A DNA stretch of 64,000 bases, from assembly GCA_000531095.1 (NCBI GenBank), contig HG799462.1:1331832-1395831 (forward strand). The letters run 5' to 3'. The DNA is from Gemmata massiliana (GTDB lineage: Bacteria; Planctomycetota; Planctomycetia; Gemmatales; Gemmataceae). Both the position numbers and the translations under genes were made by a program. Below the pieces are notes generated by a model, which searched no databases, was not told where the DNA came from, and worked only from the letters and a program-made list of their open reading frames with translations. Numbering within the stretch: the stretch's first letter is position 1; every line of letters starts with the position of its first letter. Of the stretch, positions 51,581 to 59,387 are shown in pieces.

Positions 51581-52231
51581 TTAGCGGCCGAACGCCGCGG
51601 AGTATTGCGCCCACGCCGAGAGCACGAACGCCTTCGTCGTCGCGTCGTCTTCCGGGGTTTTGTCCCCCTCGTTGTCCCCGAGCGGGGTGGCGATGTAGAC
51701 CTTGTAGATCGTGGGGGCGCGCAACTGGCTGGCGAACTGCCAGCGCGGGTTGTCCGGGGCGACCCACTCGCCCTCGGTCGTCCACGCCCAGCGCACCCGC
51801 ACGCGGTCGCGCTTCGTCTTCGTTTCCTTCTCGAAGTCCGCGACGTACACGGTCGCCGGGCCGCCGGGCAGGTCGATGGTTTCCTTGTGGGCCGCGCGGA
51901 GCGTCTTGTACCCGCTGCCCGGGTAGCACACGTCGGGCGTGTGCGTCGCGACCGAACCCGGGATGCCGCTGATGAAGCTGACCACCGCGCTGTGCTGGCC
52001 GTCCGGCGCCAGGTAGCGCCGGCTGGTGGCGGTGCTGCGCTCGTTCAGGGGCATGTCGGTGTCCACGTTCTCGGACTGCCAGCCCTCGAACCGGACCTCC
52101 AGCGCGTGGAGCCGGTCGGTGCGCCCCCCGTCGGACGCGATCAGGTCCCACCGCTGCGTGACCGAGCCGTTGAGCAGCGCGCCGCACACGACCAGCCCGA
52201 GAATGGAACAGAACGTGAGTGGTTTCATCAT
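51581..52231 (-). CDS. EpsI/exosortase-associated protein (DUF3485)
   Basis: ATG 52231 with GAGGAGC upstream; 216 aa. N-terminal signal/anchor (MMKPLTFCSILGLVVCGALLNG), then LEVRFEGWQSENVDTDMPLNER, ISGIPGSVATHTPDVCYPGSGYKTLRA and the C-terminal YKVYIATPLGDNEGDKTPEDD. The HTPDVCYPGSGY block corresponds to the H-x-P-x-V-C-Y-P signature of EpsI proteins that accompany exosortases. It is thought to act periplasmically in assembly or quality control of the EPS/exosortase pathway. Gene order (exosortase, Wzz-like kinase, EpsI) is typical of exosortase/EPS loci. Confidence 0.9.
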   Translation of the reverse strand: MMKPLTFCSILGLVVCGALLNGSVTQRWDLIASDGGRTDRLHALEVRFEGWQSENVDTDMPLNERSTATSRRYLAPDGQHSAVVSFISGIPGSVATHTPDVCYPGSGYKTLRAAHKETIDLPGGPATVYVADFEKETKTKRDRVRVRWAWTTEGEWVAPDNPRWQFASQLRAPTIYKVYIATPLGDNEGDKTPEDDATTKAFVLSAWAQYSAAFGR

Positions 52232-52250
52232 GGGTGCTCCTCGAAAACGC

Positions 52251-52274
52251 CCCGCGCCCCTGTTGGGGCGCGGG
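52251..52274 (-). other. Intercistronic 10-bp hairpin (Wzz-like/EpsI)
   Basis: CCCGCGCCCC-tgtt-GGGGCGCGGG fills much of the 57-bp gap; no T-tract. Confidence 0.65.
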
Positions 52275-52288
52275 AGAGGGGATTCTGT

Positions 52289-54595
52289 TTAGCAGAGGGC
52301 TTCCTGTTCAGTCGCGCCGATGTAGACGATGCCGGAGTACGGGATCTCCATCGCCGCGACGCGGTCCGCGGCGCGCTTCAGCAGCGGGGTGGCGGTTTCG
52401 CGGTACTTGGCGCACATCAGCACCACCTCGCACCGCCGGGCCACCTCGACCGATTCCGCCACGGTCAGCAGCGCGTGCCCGTGGATCACGACGCAGTCGT
52501 AGGGCTCCTTCAGCTTCGCGAGCAGGGCCTCGAGCTTCTCGCCGGTCGCGGCTTTACGGGCCTCGTCGGACCACTTTCCGGCCGGGAGCATGTGCAACCC
52601 GCTCGGTAGGAACTGCACCGCGGCCCGCGGGTCGATTTCCGCGCGGAGCAGCTCGCACACGCCGGCCCCGTTCGGGACGCCCGCGTAGGGGTGCAGGGCC
52701 GGTTCCCGGAGGTCAAAGTCCACGAGGAGCGTCTTGTAGCCCGCTTGAGCCAAGCTGCTCGCCAGCCCGAACGCGGTGAACGCCTTGCCCTCGTCCCCGA
52801 TCGGGCTGGTGACGCCGATGGTGGTAGCGCCGCGGCTCAGCCAGGTCTGCGAGACGTAGGCGCGGAGCTTGTCGATGGCCTCGTTCGTGGCCGCGCGCTT
52901 GACCGGGTCGCGCCCGCCGCCCTGGGACGCGGTTGCGTCGTTGGGGGCACACGGGATCACGCCCACCACCGGCGCGGGCGAGGACGTCTTCACGTCGGCG
53001 AGCGAGCTCACGCGCTTCGACATCATCTCGAACCCGAGCACGCCCAGGGCCATTAGCACGAAACCCATGATGCTGGCGAACGCGGTACCGAGGATCTGTT
53101 TCTTGGTGTCCTTCTGGGTCGGGACCGACGCGGGCTGGAGGATCTCGACGCGGGGCGGGGACTCGACCGCCAGCTTGAGTAGTTCCTTCTGGAGAATCAG
53201 GCGGCGGAAAACGCTGTCAACGGTTTCGAGGTCGCTGTTCTCGGGCAGGTACGGTTCCTTATCGAAGCGCGACAGGAACCCGCCGGCGCTCTTCTCGGGC
53301 GGCGCGGGCAGTTCCATCAGTTGCTTCATCGCCCGCGGGAGCGCTTCCTTCGCGTGGTCGAGTTGCTCCTGGTAACTCTGAATTCTCTGAATGATCTTTT
53401 CCAACTCGGTCGCGACTTCCCGTGCCTCTCGGACGCGCCGCTCGCGCTCGATCGTTTGGAGTTTTTCGGACCGGATCTCTTTCCACCGGGCCTCGTCCGA
53501 TTCGTAAGCGTGCTTCAGTTCGAGGACCGCGGGGTTGTTTTTGTTGGTGCTCGTGTCCTCGCGGGTTTTCCAGAGCTGGTACGATTGAATCATCCGGTAC
53601 TTGGCCGCCTGCACGTCCTGGTCGGTGCGGTCGATCGCGTCCTCGATCGATTTCGGCGTCGGGGCCTTTTGTATGGCCTCCAGTTTGTCCTGCAGCACCT
53701 TTTGCTGGCGCTCGTAGTCGCGGATGAGCAGCGGCAACTGATCGACCTTCTCCCGGTTCTTCATGATGTCGTTGATGAAGAAATCGGGACCGACGCGGTT
53801 GAGGATGACCTGGGGCAGCATGCCAGCGGTGGGAACCGGGGCCGGGACCGCCCCGGGTGCGGCCGGGGCTACTGGGACTGCCGGACCAGCCGCGCCCCCC
53901 GCAGGGATCAGCCCGTTGCCCCCGTCCTTTGCGGTCGCGCCGGACTTCACCGTGGCGCGGTTCGCGAGCTTACCCTTGACGTTGGTGTACCACTCTTCGA
54001 CCTGTCCCAGGAGCTTGCGCGAGTCGCGCACTTCCCGCTCCACCACCTGCTCGATGAACGCCTTCTGCACCGCGTCCACGATCTTCTTCGCGTCGTCCGG
54101 GGCGTGGCCCTTGAACGTGATCCGGATCAACTCGGACCCGTCCTGCCCCGACACGACCAGTTCCTCGTCGAGGTACTTGAGGGGCTCCTTTTGGGCCTTG
54201 ATCGTGGGGAGATCCTTGATGTCGCGGAGGGCCGCGTTCAGCACGAACTCGGACTTGATGAGCGCGGAGGTCGTCTTCGTGTACGTGACGAAGTCCGTCT
54301 TGGCCTGCTGCTGGTTCCCCTGGCCCGCGATCGTGGCCTGCACCGCTGATACCTTGAGTATCCCGGTGGACTCGTACTTGCTGGCGAGCAAGTCCCACGC
54401 GACGAACGCCCCGGCCCCGCCGAGCAGCGTGCCGCAGAACGCGATCATCAGCCAGTGGAGCCGCAAGTAAATGAGCACGCGCGCCGCCGGGTTGTCGTCC
54501 GGCTTCGCACCGGGGCGCGCGGCCTGGCGCGGCGCCCGGGGCGGCGCGGAGTGGACCGCGGGTGCGGCGTGCGTGGCGAACGAGGGTCCGTTCAT
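52289..54595 (-). CDS. Wzz-type chain-length determinant fused to a degenerate tyrosine-kinase domain
   Basis: 768 aa. After a Pro/Ala-rich start (to about 45) comes a transmembrane segment (LRLHWLMIAFCGTLLGGAGAFVAW), a long periplasmic coiled region (QQAKTDFVTYTKTTSALIKSEF…; RIQSYQEQLDHAKEALP) and a second TM near residue 505 (LGTAFASIMGFVLMALGVLGF). The C-terminal BY-kinase-like domain (from about 590) has SPIGDEGKAFTAFGLA and LLVDFDLREP, but the Walker B position reads CVVIHGHALL (Asp lost) and the end (IYIGATEQEALC) has no tyrosine cluster. So length control is likely, kinase activity doubtful. Central gene of the EPS operon. Confidence 0.9.
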   Translation of the reverse strand: MNGPSFATHAAPAVHSAPPRAPRQAARPGAKPDDNPAARVLIYLRLHWLMIAFCGTLLGGAGAFVAWDLLASKYESTGILKVSAVQATIAGQGNQQQAKTDFVTYTKTTSALIKSEFVLNAALRDIKDLPTIKAQKEPLKYLDEELVVSGQDGSELIRITFKGHAPDDAKKIVDAVQKAFIEQVVEREVRDSRKLLGQVEEWYTNVKGKLANRATVKSGATAKDGGNGLIPAGGAAGPAVPVAPAAPGAVPAPVPTAGMLPQVILNRVGPDFFINDIMKNREKVDQLPLLIRDYERQQKVLQDKLEAIQKAPTPKSIEDAIDRTDQDVQAAKYRMIQSYQLWKTREDTSTNKNNPAVLELKHAYESDEARWKEIRSEKLQTIERERRVREAREVATELEKIIQRIQSYQEQLDHAKEALPRAMKQLMELPAPPEKSAGGFLSRFDKEPYLPENSDLETVDSVFRRLILQKELLKLAVESPPRVEILQPASVPTQKDTKKQILGTAFASIMGFVLMALGVLGFEMMSKRVSSLADVKTSSPAPVVGVIPCAPNDATASQGGGRDPVKRAATNEAIDKLRAYVSQTWLSRGATTIGVTSPIGDEGKAFTAFGLASSLAQAGYKTLLVDFDLREPALHPYAGVPNGAGVCELLRAEIDPRAAVQFLPSGLHMLPAGKWSDEARKAATGEKLEALLAKLKEPYDCVVIHGHALLTVAESVEVARRCEVVLMCAKYRETATPLLKRAADRVAAMEIPYSGIVYIGATEQEALC

Positions 54596-54647
54596 GGCCT
54601 GAATCCGTTCAGGTAATGTGGCGGGGCCGAAGGGGTGTAACAGGGTT

Positions 54648-54673
54648 CCCGGCCCTCGTCAGTGAGGGCCGGG
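54648..54673 (-). other. Intercistronic 10-bp hairpin (exosortase/Wzz-like)
   Basis: CCCGGCCCTC-gtcagt-GAGGGCCGGG in the 88-bp gap downstream of the exosortase gene; no T-tract on the minus strand. Confidence 0.65.
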
Positions 54674-54683
54674 CCACTGGGAA

Positions 54684-55577
54684 TCAGGTCCGAGACGGGT
54701 CGACCACGAGCCGCTTGAGCACCCACAGCTCGAGCGCGAGCAGCGCGAGGCCGATGAAGATCATCATGTAGCCGTAGCCGTCGTGGAGGAACGCGCGCGT
54801 CCCCTCGTCGGTGAAGTTGGCGAAGCTCACGCCGGTCGCCGCGATGCGGAGCACGTTCGTGAGGATCGCGATGGGGATAATGCCGAGCAGCACCATCAGC
54901 TTCTCGAACCGGCTGCGCTGCATCATGAGCACGGCCCCGACCGAGAACGCGGCGAACGTGACCATCATCTTCAGCCCGCTACAGGCGTCCACGACACCGA
55001 TCCGGACGTCGTCGATGAGGATCAGGTTGCCGTCGCGGATCGCCGGCAGCCCGAGCGTTTGCAGCAGGAACGTGCTGCACACCGTCGCGATCACCTTGAG
55101 CGGCGAGCCGACGTTGCGCTCGAGTTCGTAGGGCAACGGGACCATGAACACCAGGAACGCGATCGCCGGCGCGGTGAATTTCGCCAGCGGCACCCCGCCG
55201 ACCGCGAGGCTCACGGCGACGAGCGCGAGCAGCAGCGAGGCCGCGTCGAGCTGGTAGAACAGCAGCGCCCCGGCCACGGCGCGCATCGCGAGGATCGCGA
55301 CCAGGAGCGCGCACCCCAGAACGGGGAGCGGTTTGAGTACGAGTGCGTCGCTCTTCCACCCGCGCCACAGGAGGAACGCGGAGAAGAACGGCACGAGCAG
55401 GCCGTGTGAGTATTGGGGGTCGTTCAGCCACTTGTCAGCGAACACGCTGAGCATGGGCAGGTACGCCCAGCCGAGAACGGCGGCGAGCGCCGCGCCCTGC
55501 CAGATTGCGATGCGCGACTTCACGGAAGCCGACGCGGGAGCGGGTAAAGTCGGTGATGCGAAGCTAACTGACGACAT
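54684..55577 (-). CDS. Exosortase (archaeo-/exosortase family transmembrane transpeptidase)
   Basis: ATG 55577 (MSSVSFASPTL). The 297-aa protein is almost entirely hydrophobic helices. The exosortase catalytic residues are in place: Cys199 in VVDACSGLKMMVTF, Arg244 in NVLRIAA and His265 in FLHDGYGYMMI. MVPLPYELERNVGSPLK and LGLPAIRDGNLI are further family motifs. Exosortases cleave PEP-CTERM-type sorting signals at the cell envelope, in bacteria that make EPS. No PEP-CTERM tail was noticed among proteins of this window, so its substrates lie elsewhere. First gene of the operon. Confidence 0.94.
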   Translation of the reverse strand: MSSVSFASPTLPAPASASVKSRIAIWQGAALAAVLGWAYLPMLSVFADKWLNDPQYSHGLLVPFFSAFLLWRGWKSDALVLKPLPVLGCALLVAILAMRAVAGALLFYQLDAASLLLALVAVSLAVGGVPLAKFTAPAIAFLVFMVPLPYELERNVGSPLKVIATVCSTFLLQTLGLPAIRDGNLILIDDVRIGVVDACSGLKMMVTFAAFSVGAVLMMQRSRFEKLMVLLGIIPIAILTNVLRIAATGVSFANFTDEGTRAFLHDGYGYMMIFIGLALLALELWVLKRLVVDPSRT

Positions 55578-55730
55578 CCGTGTCCCCGTGCGAACCGGGC
55601 GATCGCGGGTCCAATCCGTGACCCGGAATCCGAACCGAGCGGAATTGTGGCAGATGGGAGCGGGGCGAATCAACCCCAATTAAGAAGGGCACTTTCAACT
55701 TCTCGGCGTGGCATTTCGCAATGTCAAAAT

Positions 55731-55873
55731 GGGGTGGGCAGGAGTTGAACCTGCAGTTAGGGGTGTAGGTCAAACTGCCACCCGTCCCCTGGGGATTACC
55801 GCCCCCGAATATCCCGGGCAGTTTATTTCACGGGAGCGGAAAACCCTGCGTGTGCCTGTTTCGCCACCACCCT
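55731..55873 (-). tRNA. tRNA-Leu-like element with about 58 extra nt; anticodon not assignable
   Basis: On the minus strand, 5' AGGGTGG pairs with 3' CCACCCC (6 of 7 bp), followed by A. Next comes TGGCGAAACAGGCACACGC, a Leu-type D-arm (GCG…CGC stem), and before the acceptor a perfect T-arm GCAGG-TTCAACT-CCTGC. The middle is about 92 nt instead of about 35, and holds an 8-bp stem AAACTGCC…GGCAGTTT. No normal anticodon arm was found. Candidates: tRNA with an insertion, a degenerate tRNA, or a tRNA-like RNA. Confidence 0.45.
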
Positions 55874-56171
55874 CCCGCAACTTACCACAAGTACGTGGTG
55901 AGACGAAGTGCCCCTTGGAATTGTGACGCGCCGGTTTGGGCATCTGGCGGTAGGTGCTTTAAGCCCCGTTAGGGGCGGAAGTGAGTAGCCAGGGGTGGAG
56001 CGAGCCGAAGGCGACGTGAAACCCCTGGCGGACTTCCGTTTATCCTGACGGACCTACATTGCACCGAGGCTCGCCAGGGGTTGCGCATGCGCTTCACCCC
56101 TGGCTACTCACTTCCGCCCCTAAACGGGGCTTAAAACCAAGATTGTCGCTCGCGTCTGCCTTGTATCGAGG
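55874..56171. other. Gap before pgi, largely a REPIN-like element
   Basis: Holds the inverted repeat at 55958-56135. The rest (55874-55957) shows nothing recognisable. Confidence 0.5.
55958..56135. repeat. REPIN-like inverted repeat, family D
   Basis: About 40-nt arms (55958-55997 and 56095-56135) are inverted with one indel. Each carries a hairpin: GCCCC-gtta-GGGGC left, GCCCC-taaac-GGGGC right. Inside, a second inverted pair (ACCCCTGGCG against CGCCAGGGGT) adds a further level. The longest such element in the window. Confidence 0.8.
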
Positions 56172-57806
56172 CTACTTCTTGCCGGCTCGATAGCGTTTGA
56201 TGAGCGCGTTGGTAGACGTATCGTGTTTCAGTTCCGGTTCGGTCGCGGATTCGAGTTCCGGCGCGATCTTCGACGCGAGCACCTTGCCCAGTTCCACCCC
56301 CCACTGGTCGAACGAGCCGATGTCCCAGATTACCCCCTGCGTGAACACGATGTGCTCGTAGAGCGCGACCAGCGTGCCCAGTGCGAACGGCGTGAGCTTC
56401 TCCACCAGCAGCACGTTCGACGGGCGGTTGCCGGGGAACGTCTTGTGCGGCACCAGCCAGTCCGCGACCTTATCGGCCCGGACCTGCTCCGCGGTCTTGC
56501 CGAACGCCAGTGCTTCGGCCTGAGCGAACACGTTCGCCATGAGCAGGTCGTGGTGCCGGCCGACCGGGTTGAGTGACTTGCAGAACGCGATGAAGTCGCA
56601 CGGGATGAGCTTCGTTCCCTGGTGAATCAGTTGGTAGAAGCTGTGCTGGCCGTTCGTCCCCGGTTCGCCCCAATACACCGCGCCGGTCTGGTAATCGACT
56701 TCCGCGCCGCCGAGCGTGACGCGCTTCCCGTTGCTCTCCATCGTGAGCTGTTGCAGGTACGCCGGGAACCGCTTCAGGTACTGGTCGTAGGGCAGCACCG
56801 CGACCGTTTCGGCACCGAAGAAGCTGCCGTACCAGACGCTAATCAGGCCCATGAGCGCGGGCAGATTCTTCTCGAACGGCGCGGTGCGGAAGTGCTCGTC
56901 CATCGCGTGGAAGCCGGCGAGCATCTCGCGGAAGTTGGTCGGCCCGAGCGCGAGCACCGTGGCGAGGCCGACCGCGGAGTCCATCGAGTAGCGCCCGCCG
57001 ACCCAATCCCAGAACCCGAACATGTTCGCGGAGCTGATACCGAACTCTTCGACCTTCGCCTTGTTCGTGCTGACCGCGACGAAGTGCTTGGCGACCGCGG
57101 CCTTGTCCTTCAGTGTGGCCAGCGACCACGCCCGCGCGCTCTCCGCGTTGGTCATCGTTTCTTGCGTGGTGAACGTCTTCGAGCAGACGATGAACAGCGT
57201 TTCGGCCGGATCGAGGTCGCGCACGGTCTCGGCGAAATCGGTGCCGTCCACGTTTGAAAGGAATCGGAACGTAAGCTCGCGCTGGGCGTAATGCCGTAGA
57301 GCTTCGTTCGCCATTACCGGGCCGAGATCGGACCCGCCGATCCCGATGTTGACGACGTTCTTGATGGGCTTACCCGTGAAGCCCTTCCACTCGCCAGAAC
57401 GGACGCGGTCGGCGAACGCGCTCATCGCGTCGAGAACTTCGTGAACCTCGGGTACGACGTTCGTGCCGTCGACTGTGACAGTTGCGCCCTTCGGAGCACG
57501 CAGCGCCGTGTGCAGCACCGCCCGGTTCTCGGTGATGTTGATCTTCTCGCCGCTGAACATTGCGTTAATGCGGCCCTTGAGGTCGCATTCCGTCGCGAGC
57601 GCGAGGAGCAGCTTCAGCGTTTCGTCGGTCACGCGGTTCTTCGAGTAATCGAGGAAGATACCGGTGGTTTCCGCGGTCAGGCGCGTCCCGCGCCCCGGGT
57701 CGCTCGCGAACAGGTCGCGCAGGTGAGTGGTTCGCACCGTTTGGTAGTGCGATTGCAGTGCGGCCCACGCGGGGCGCTGGGTGAGCGAGGGGCGTTCGGC
57801 GGCCAT
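56172..57806 (-). CDS. pgi: Glucose-6-phosphate isomerase
   Basis: 544 aa, the normal length for PGI. Recognised stretches: [22 protein letters not shown] (substrate phosphate loop), [77 protein letters not shown] and the C-terminal [13 protein letters not shown]. These are the PGI signature regions, with the catalytic Glu and His residues in TMESNGKRV and [11 protein letters not shown]. It interconverts glucose- and fructose-6-phosphate. Single gene with AT-poor 300-bp upstream gap. Confidence 0.97.
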   Translation of the reverse strand: MAAERPSLTQRPAWAALQSHYQTVRTTHLRDLFASDPGRGTRLTAETTGIFLDYSKNRVTDETLKLLLALATECDLKGRINAMFSGEKINITENRAVLHTALRAPKGATVTVDGTNVVPEVHEVLDAMSAFADRVRSGEWKGFTGKPIKNVVNIGIGGSDLGPVMANEALRHYAQRELTFRFLSNVDGTDFAETVRDLDPAETLFIVCSKTFTTQETMTNAESARAWSLATLKDKAAVAKHFVAVSTNKAKVEEFGISSANMFGFWDWVGGRYSMDSAVGLATVLALGPTNFREMLAGFHAMDEHFRTAPFEKNLPALMGLISVWYGSFFGAETVAVLPYDQYLKRFPAYLQQLTMESNGKRVTLGGAEVDYQTGAVYWGEPGTNGQHSFYQLIHQGTKLIPCDFIAFCKSLNPVGRHHDLLMANVFAQAEALAFGKTAEQVRADKVADWLVPHKTFPGNRPSNVLLVEKLTPFALGTLVALYEHIVFTQGVIWDIGSFDQWGVELGKVLASKIAPELESATEPELKHDTSTNALIKRYRAGKK

Positions 57807-58106
57807 TGGGGAAGCTCCTGGGGGTGGCCGCTAATGTACCGCGTTCTGCAACCGGTTCCACGATTGACCTTAGAAATGCTTCGGGACCGCCGCTCTGATC
57901 TACACACGCTCTTAATCATTCCACTTTTCGGCAGATTACGGCTTGCGGTTCGGTAGGCTTGTCGGCCACAGTATTCGTCTCGCTGGTACTCCGAACGGTC
58001 CGGATGGGTGCTCGTCTTTGGCGCCCGCGGTACGGACCCGCTTGCGCACCAATCACAGGGGCACCAGCCGGCGCGACCTCGAACCCATTAACACAAAGAA
58101 ACCTCG
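57807..58106. other. 300-bp gap between divergent pgi and membrane-protein genes
   Basis: Presumably holds both promoters. No gene, repeat or strong hairpin is seen. Confidence 0.45.
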
Positions 58107-59267
58107 ATGCAATCCGCCCCTTACGGACTGGCGCAGCCCCCGAGTTCGGCCGAATCCGCGCGCCTCGCCTCGCTCGATCAGTTCCGCGGTTACACCGTGC
58201 TCGGCATGCTGCTGGTGAACTTCGTCGGCTCGTTCGCGGTCATCAAGACGCAGCTCCCGGTCCTGGCGCACCACCATACGTATTGCAGCTACGCCGACAC
58301 GATCATGCCGCAGTTCCTGTTCGCGGTGGGGTTCGCGTTCCGGCTCACGTTCGTGAAGCGCTTGGTCGCGGTTGGAGCACAAGCAGCTTACTGGCACGCG
58401 GTACGCCGAAACCTCGGCCTCCTGTTGGTCGCGTTCACCGTGTACAGCGTCGGTTCCAAGTGGGAGAAGTGGGAGGATTTAAGTCAGCTCGATACGGTTG
58501 TGCTTCGGTGGGCGAAGCAGGACTTGTTCCAGACACTCGGGCACATCGCGGTCACGTCACTGTGGGTGCTCCCGGTGATCGCGGCGAGTTCCCGTGTGCG
58601 AATCGCGTACACCGTCTTTTCGGGTGTATTGCACGTCGCGCTGTCGTACTGGTTCAACTACCGCTGGACGAACACCCCGCCCAACGGCGTAGACGGCGGA
58701 CCGCTCGGGTTCCTCACGTGGGCGGTTCCGCTGTTAATTGGTTCGCTCGCGTGCGATCTCTACCAATCCACACCGAACCGCGAACGACTCTGTATTCGCT
58801 TTGCGTTCATCGGGGCCATCGTCGCGACCCTTGCCTACGGTCTGTCCTGCGTTCACCTCGCACCTTCAGATATGGACGAATGGCATTTCAATGTTTCGGT
58901 TTCGACGGCCCCGCCGCCGCTCGTTTTCGTTAACGTGAAGCCTCCGACGAACGACCTGTTCACGATGAGTCAGCGGTCCGGGAGCTTGACCTACACGCTG
59001 TTCGGGGCCGGAGTCGCGCTCATGGTGCTGGCCGTGTTCGTGCTGGCGTGCGACATCGGCTCAATGCGAATTGGTGTGTTCCGCACGCTCGGGTCGAACG
59101 CGCTCGCCGCGTACATCATCCACGGCCTCGTGTACGAAGCGGTTAAGCCGTTCGTTCCCCGGGACGCACCGCTCTGGTACGTTTCCATCGCCACCGTTGT
59201 GGCGCTCACCATTTGCTATGTGCTCATGCGCAGTTTGGAAAAGAACAAACTGTTCCTGAAGCTGTGA
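58107..59267 (+). CDS. Heparan-alpha-glucosaminide N-acetyltransferase-like membrane protein (DUF1624/5009 type)
   Basis: 386 aa with eight to ten hydrophobic helices. The N-terminal SARLASLDQFRGYTVLGMLLVNFVGSF, with R in the LDxxRG motif, is the family start; MPQFLFAVGFAFRLTFVKR and LGSNALAAYIIHGLV (His in the last conserved helix) also match. Family enzymes acetylate sugars across a membrane or act on polysaccharide precursors. The substrate is not known. Monocistronic, followed by a hairpin terminator. Confidence 0.85.
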   Translation: MQSAPYGLAQPPSSAESARLASLDQFRGYTVLGMLLVNFVGSFAVIKTQLPVLAHHHTYCSYADTIMPQFLFAVGFAFRLTFVKRLVAVGAQAAYWHAVRRNLGLLLVAFTVYSVGSKWEKWEDLSQLDTVVLRWAKQDLFQTLGHIAVTSLWVLPVIAASSRVRIAYTVFSGVLHVALSYWFNYRWTNTPPNGVDGGPLGFLTWAVPLLIGSLACDLYQSTPNRERLCIRFAFIGAIVATLAYGLSCVHLAPSDMDEWHFNVSVSTAPPPLVFVNVKPPTNDLFTMSQRSGSLTYTLFGAGVALMVLAVFVLACDIGSMRIGVFRTLGSNALAAYIIHGLVYEAVKPFVPRDAPLWYVSIATVVALTICYVLMRSLEKNKLFLKL

Positions 59268-59304
59268 GAGCGAGCAGTAAGTCTGCGTTAGATGCAAATA
59301 AGCA

Positions 59305-59333
59305 CGCACCTCGGCTCCTGTGGCCGAGGTGCG
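59305..59333 (+). terminator. Terminator after the acetyltransferase-like gene
   Basis: CGCACCTCGG (59305-59314) pairs with CCGAGGTGCG (59324-59333), followed by TCTATTG. It may also serve the convergent gene at 59388. Confidence 0.7.
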
Positions 59334-59387
59334 TCTATTGCGAAGTGCGTTTACCGCGCTGGTCGGGGACAGCAAACAAAGCCCCGA

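Noticed and set aside
54648-54673. Hairpin after the exosortase gene as a rho-independent terminator
   Set aside because: No T-tract on the minus strand and the next gene of the operon follows within 88 bp, so read-through is more likely.
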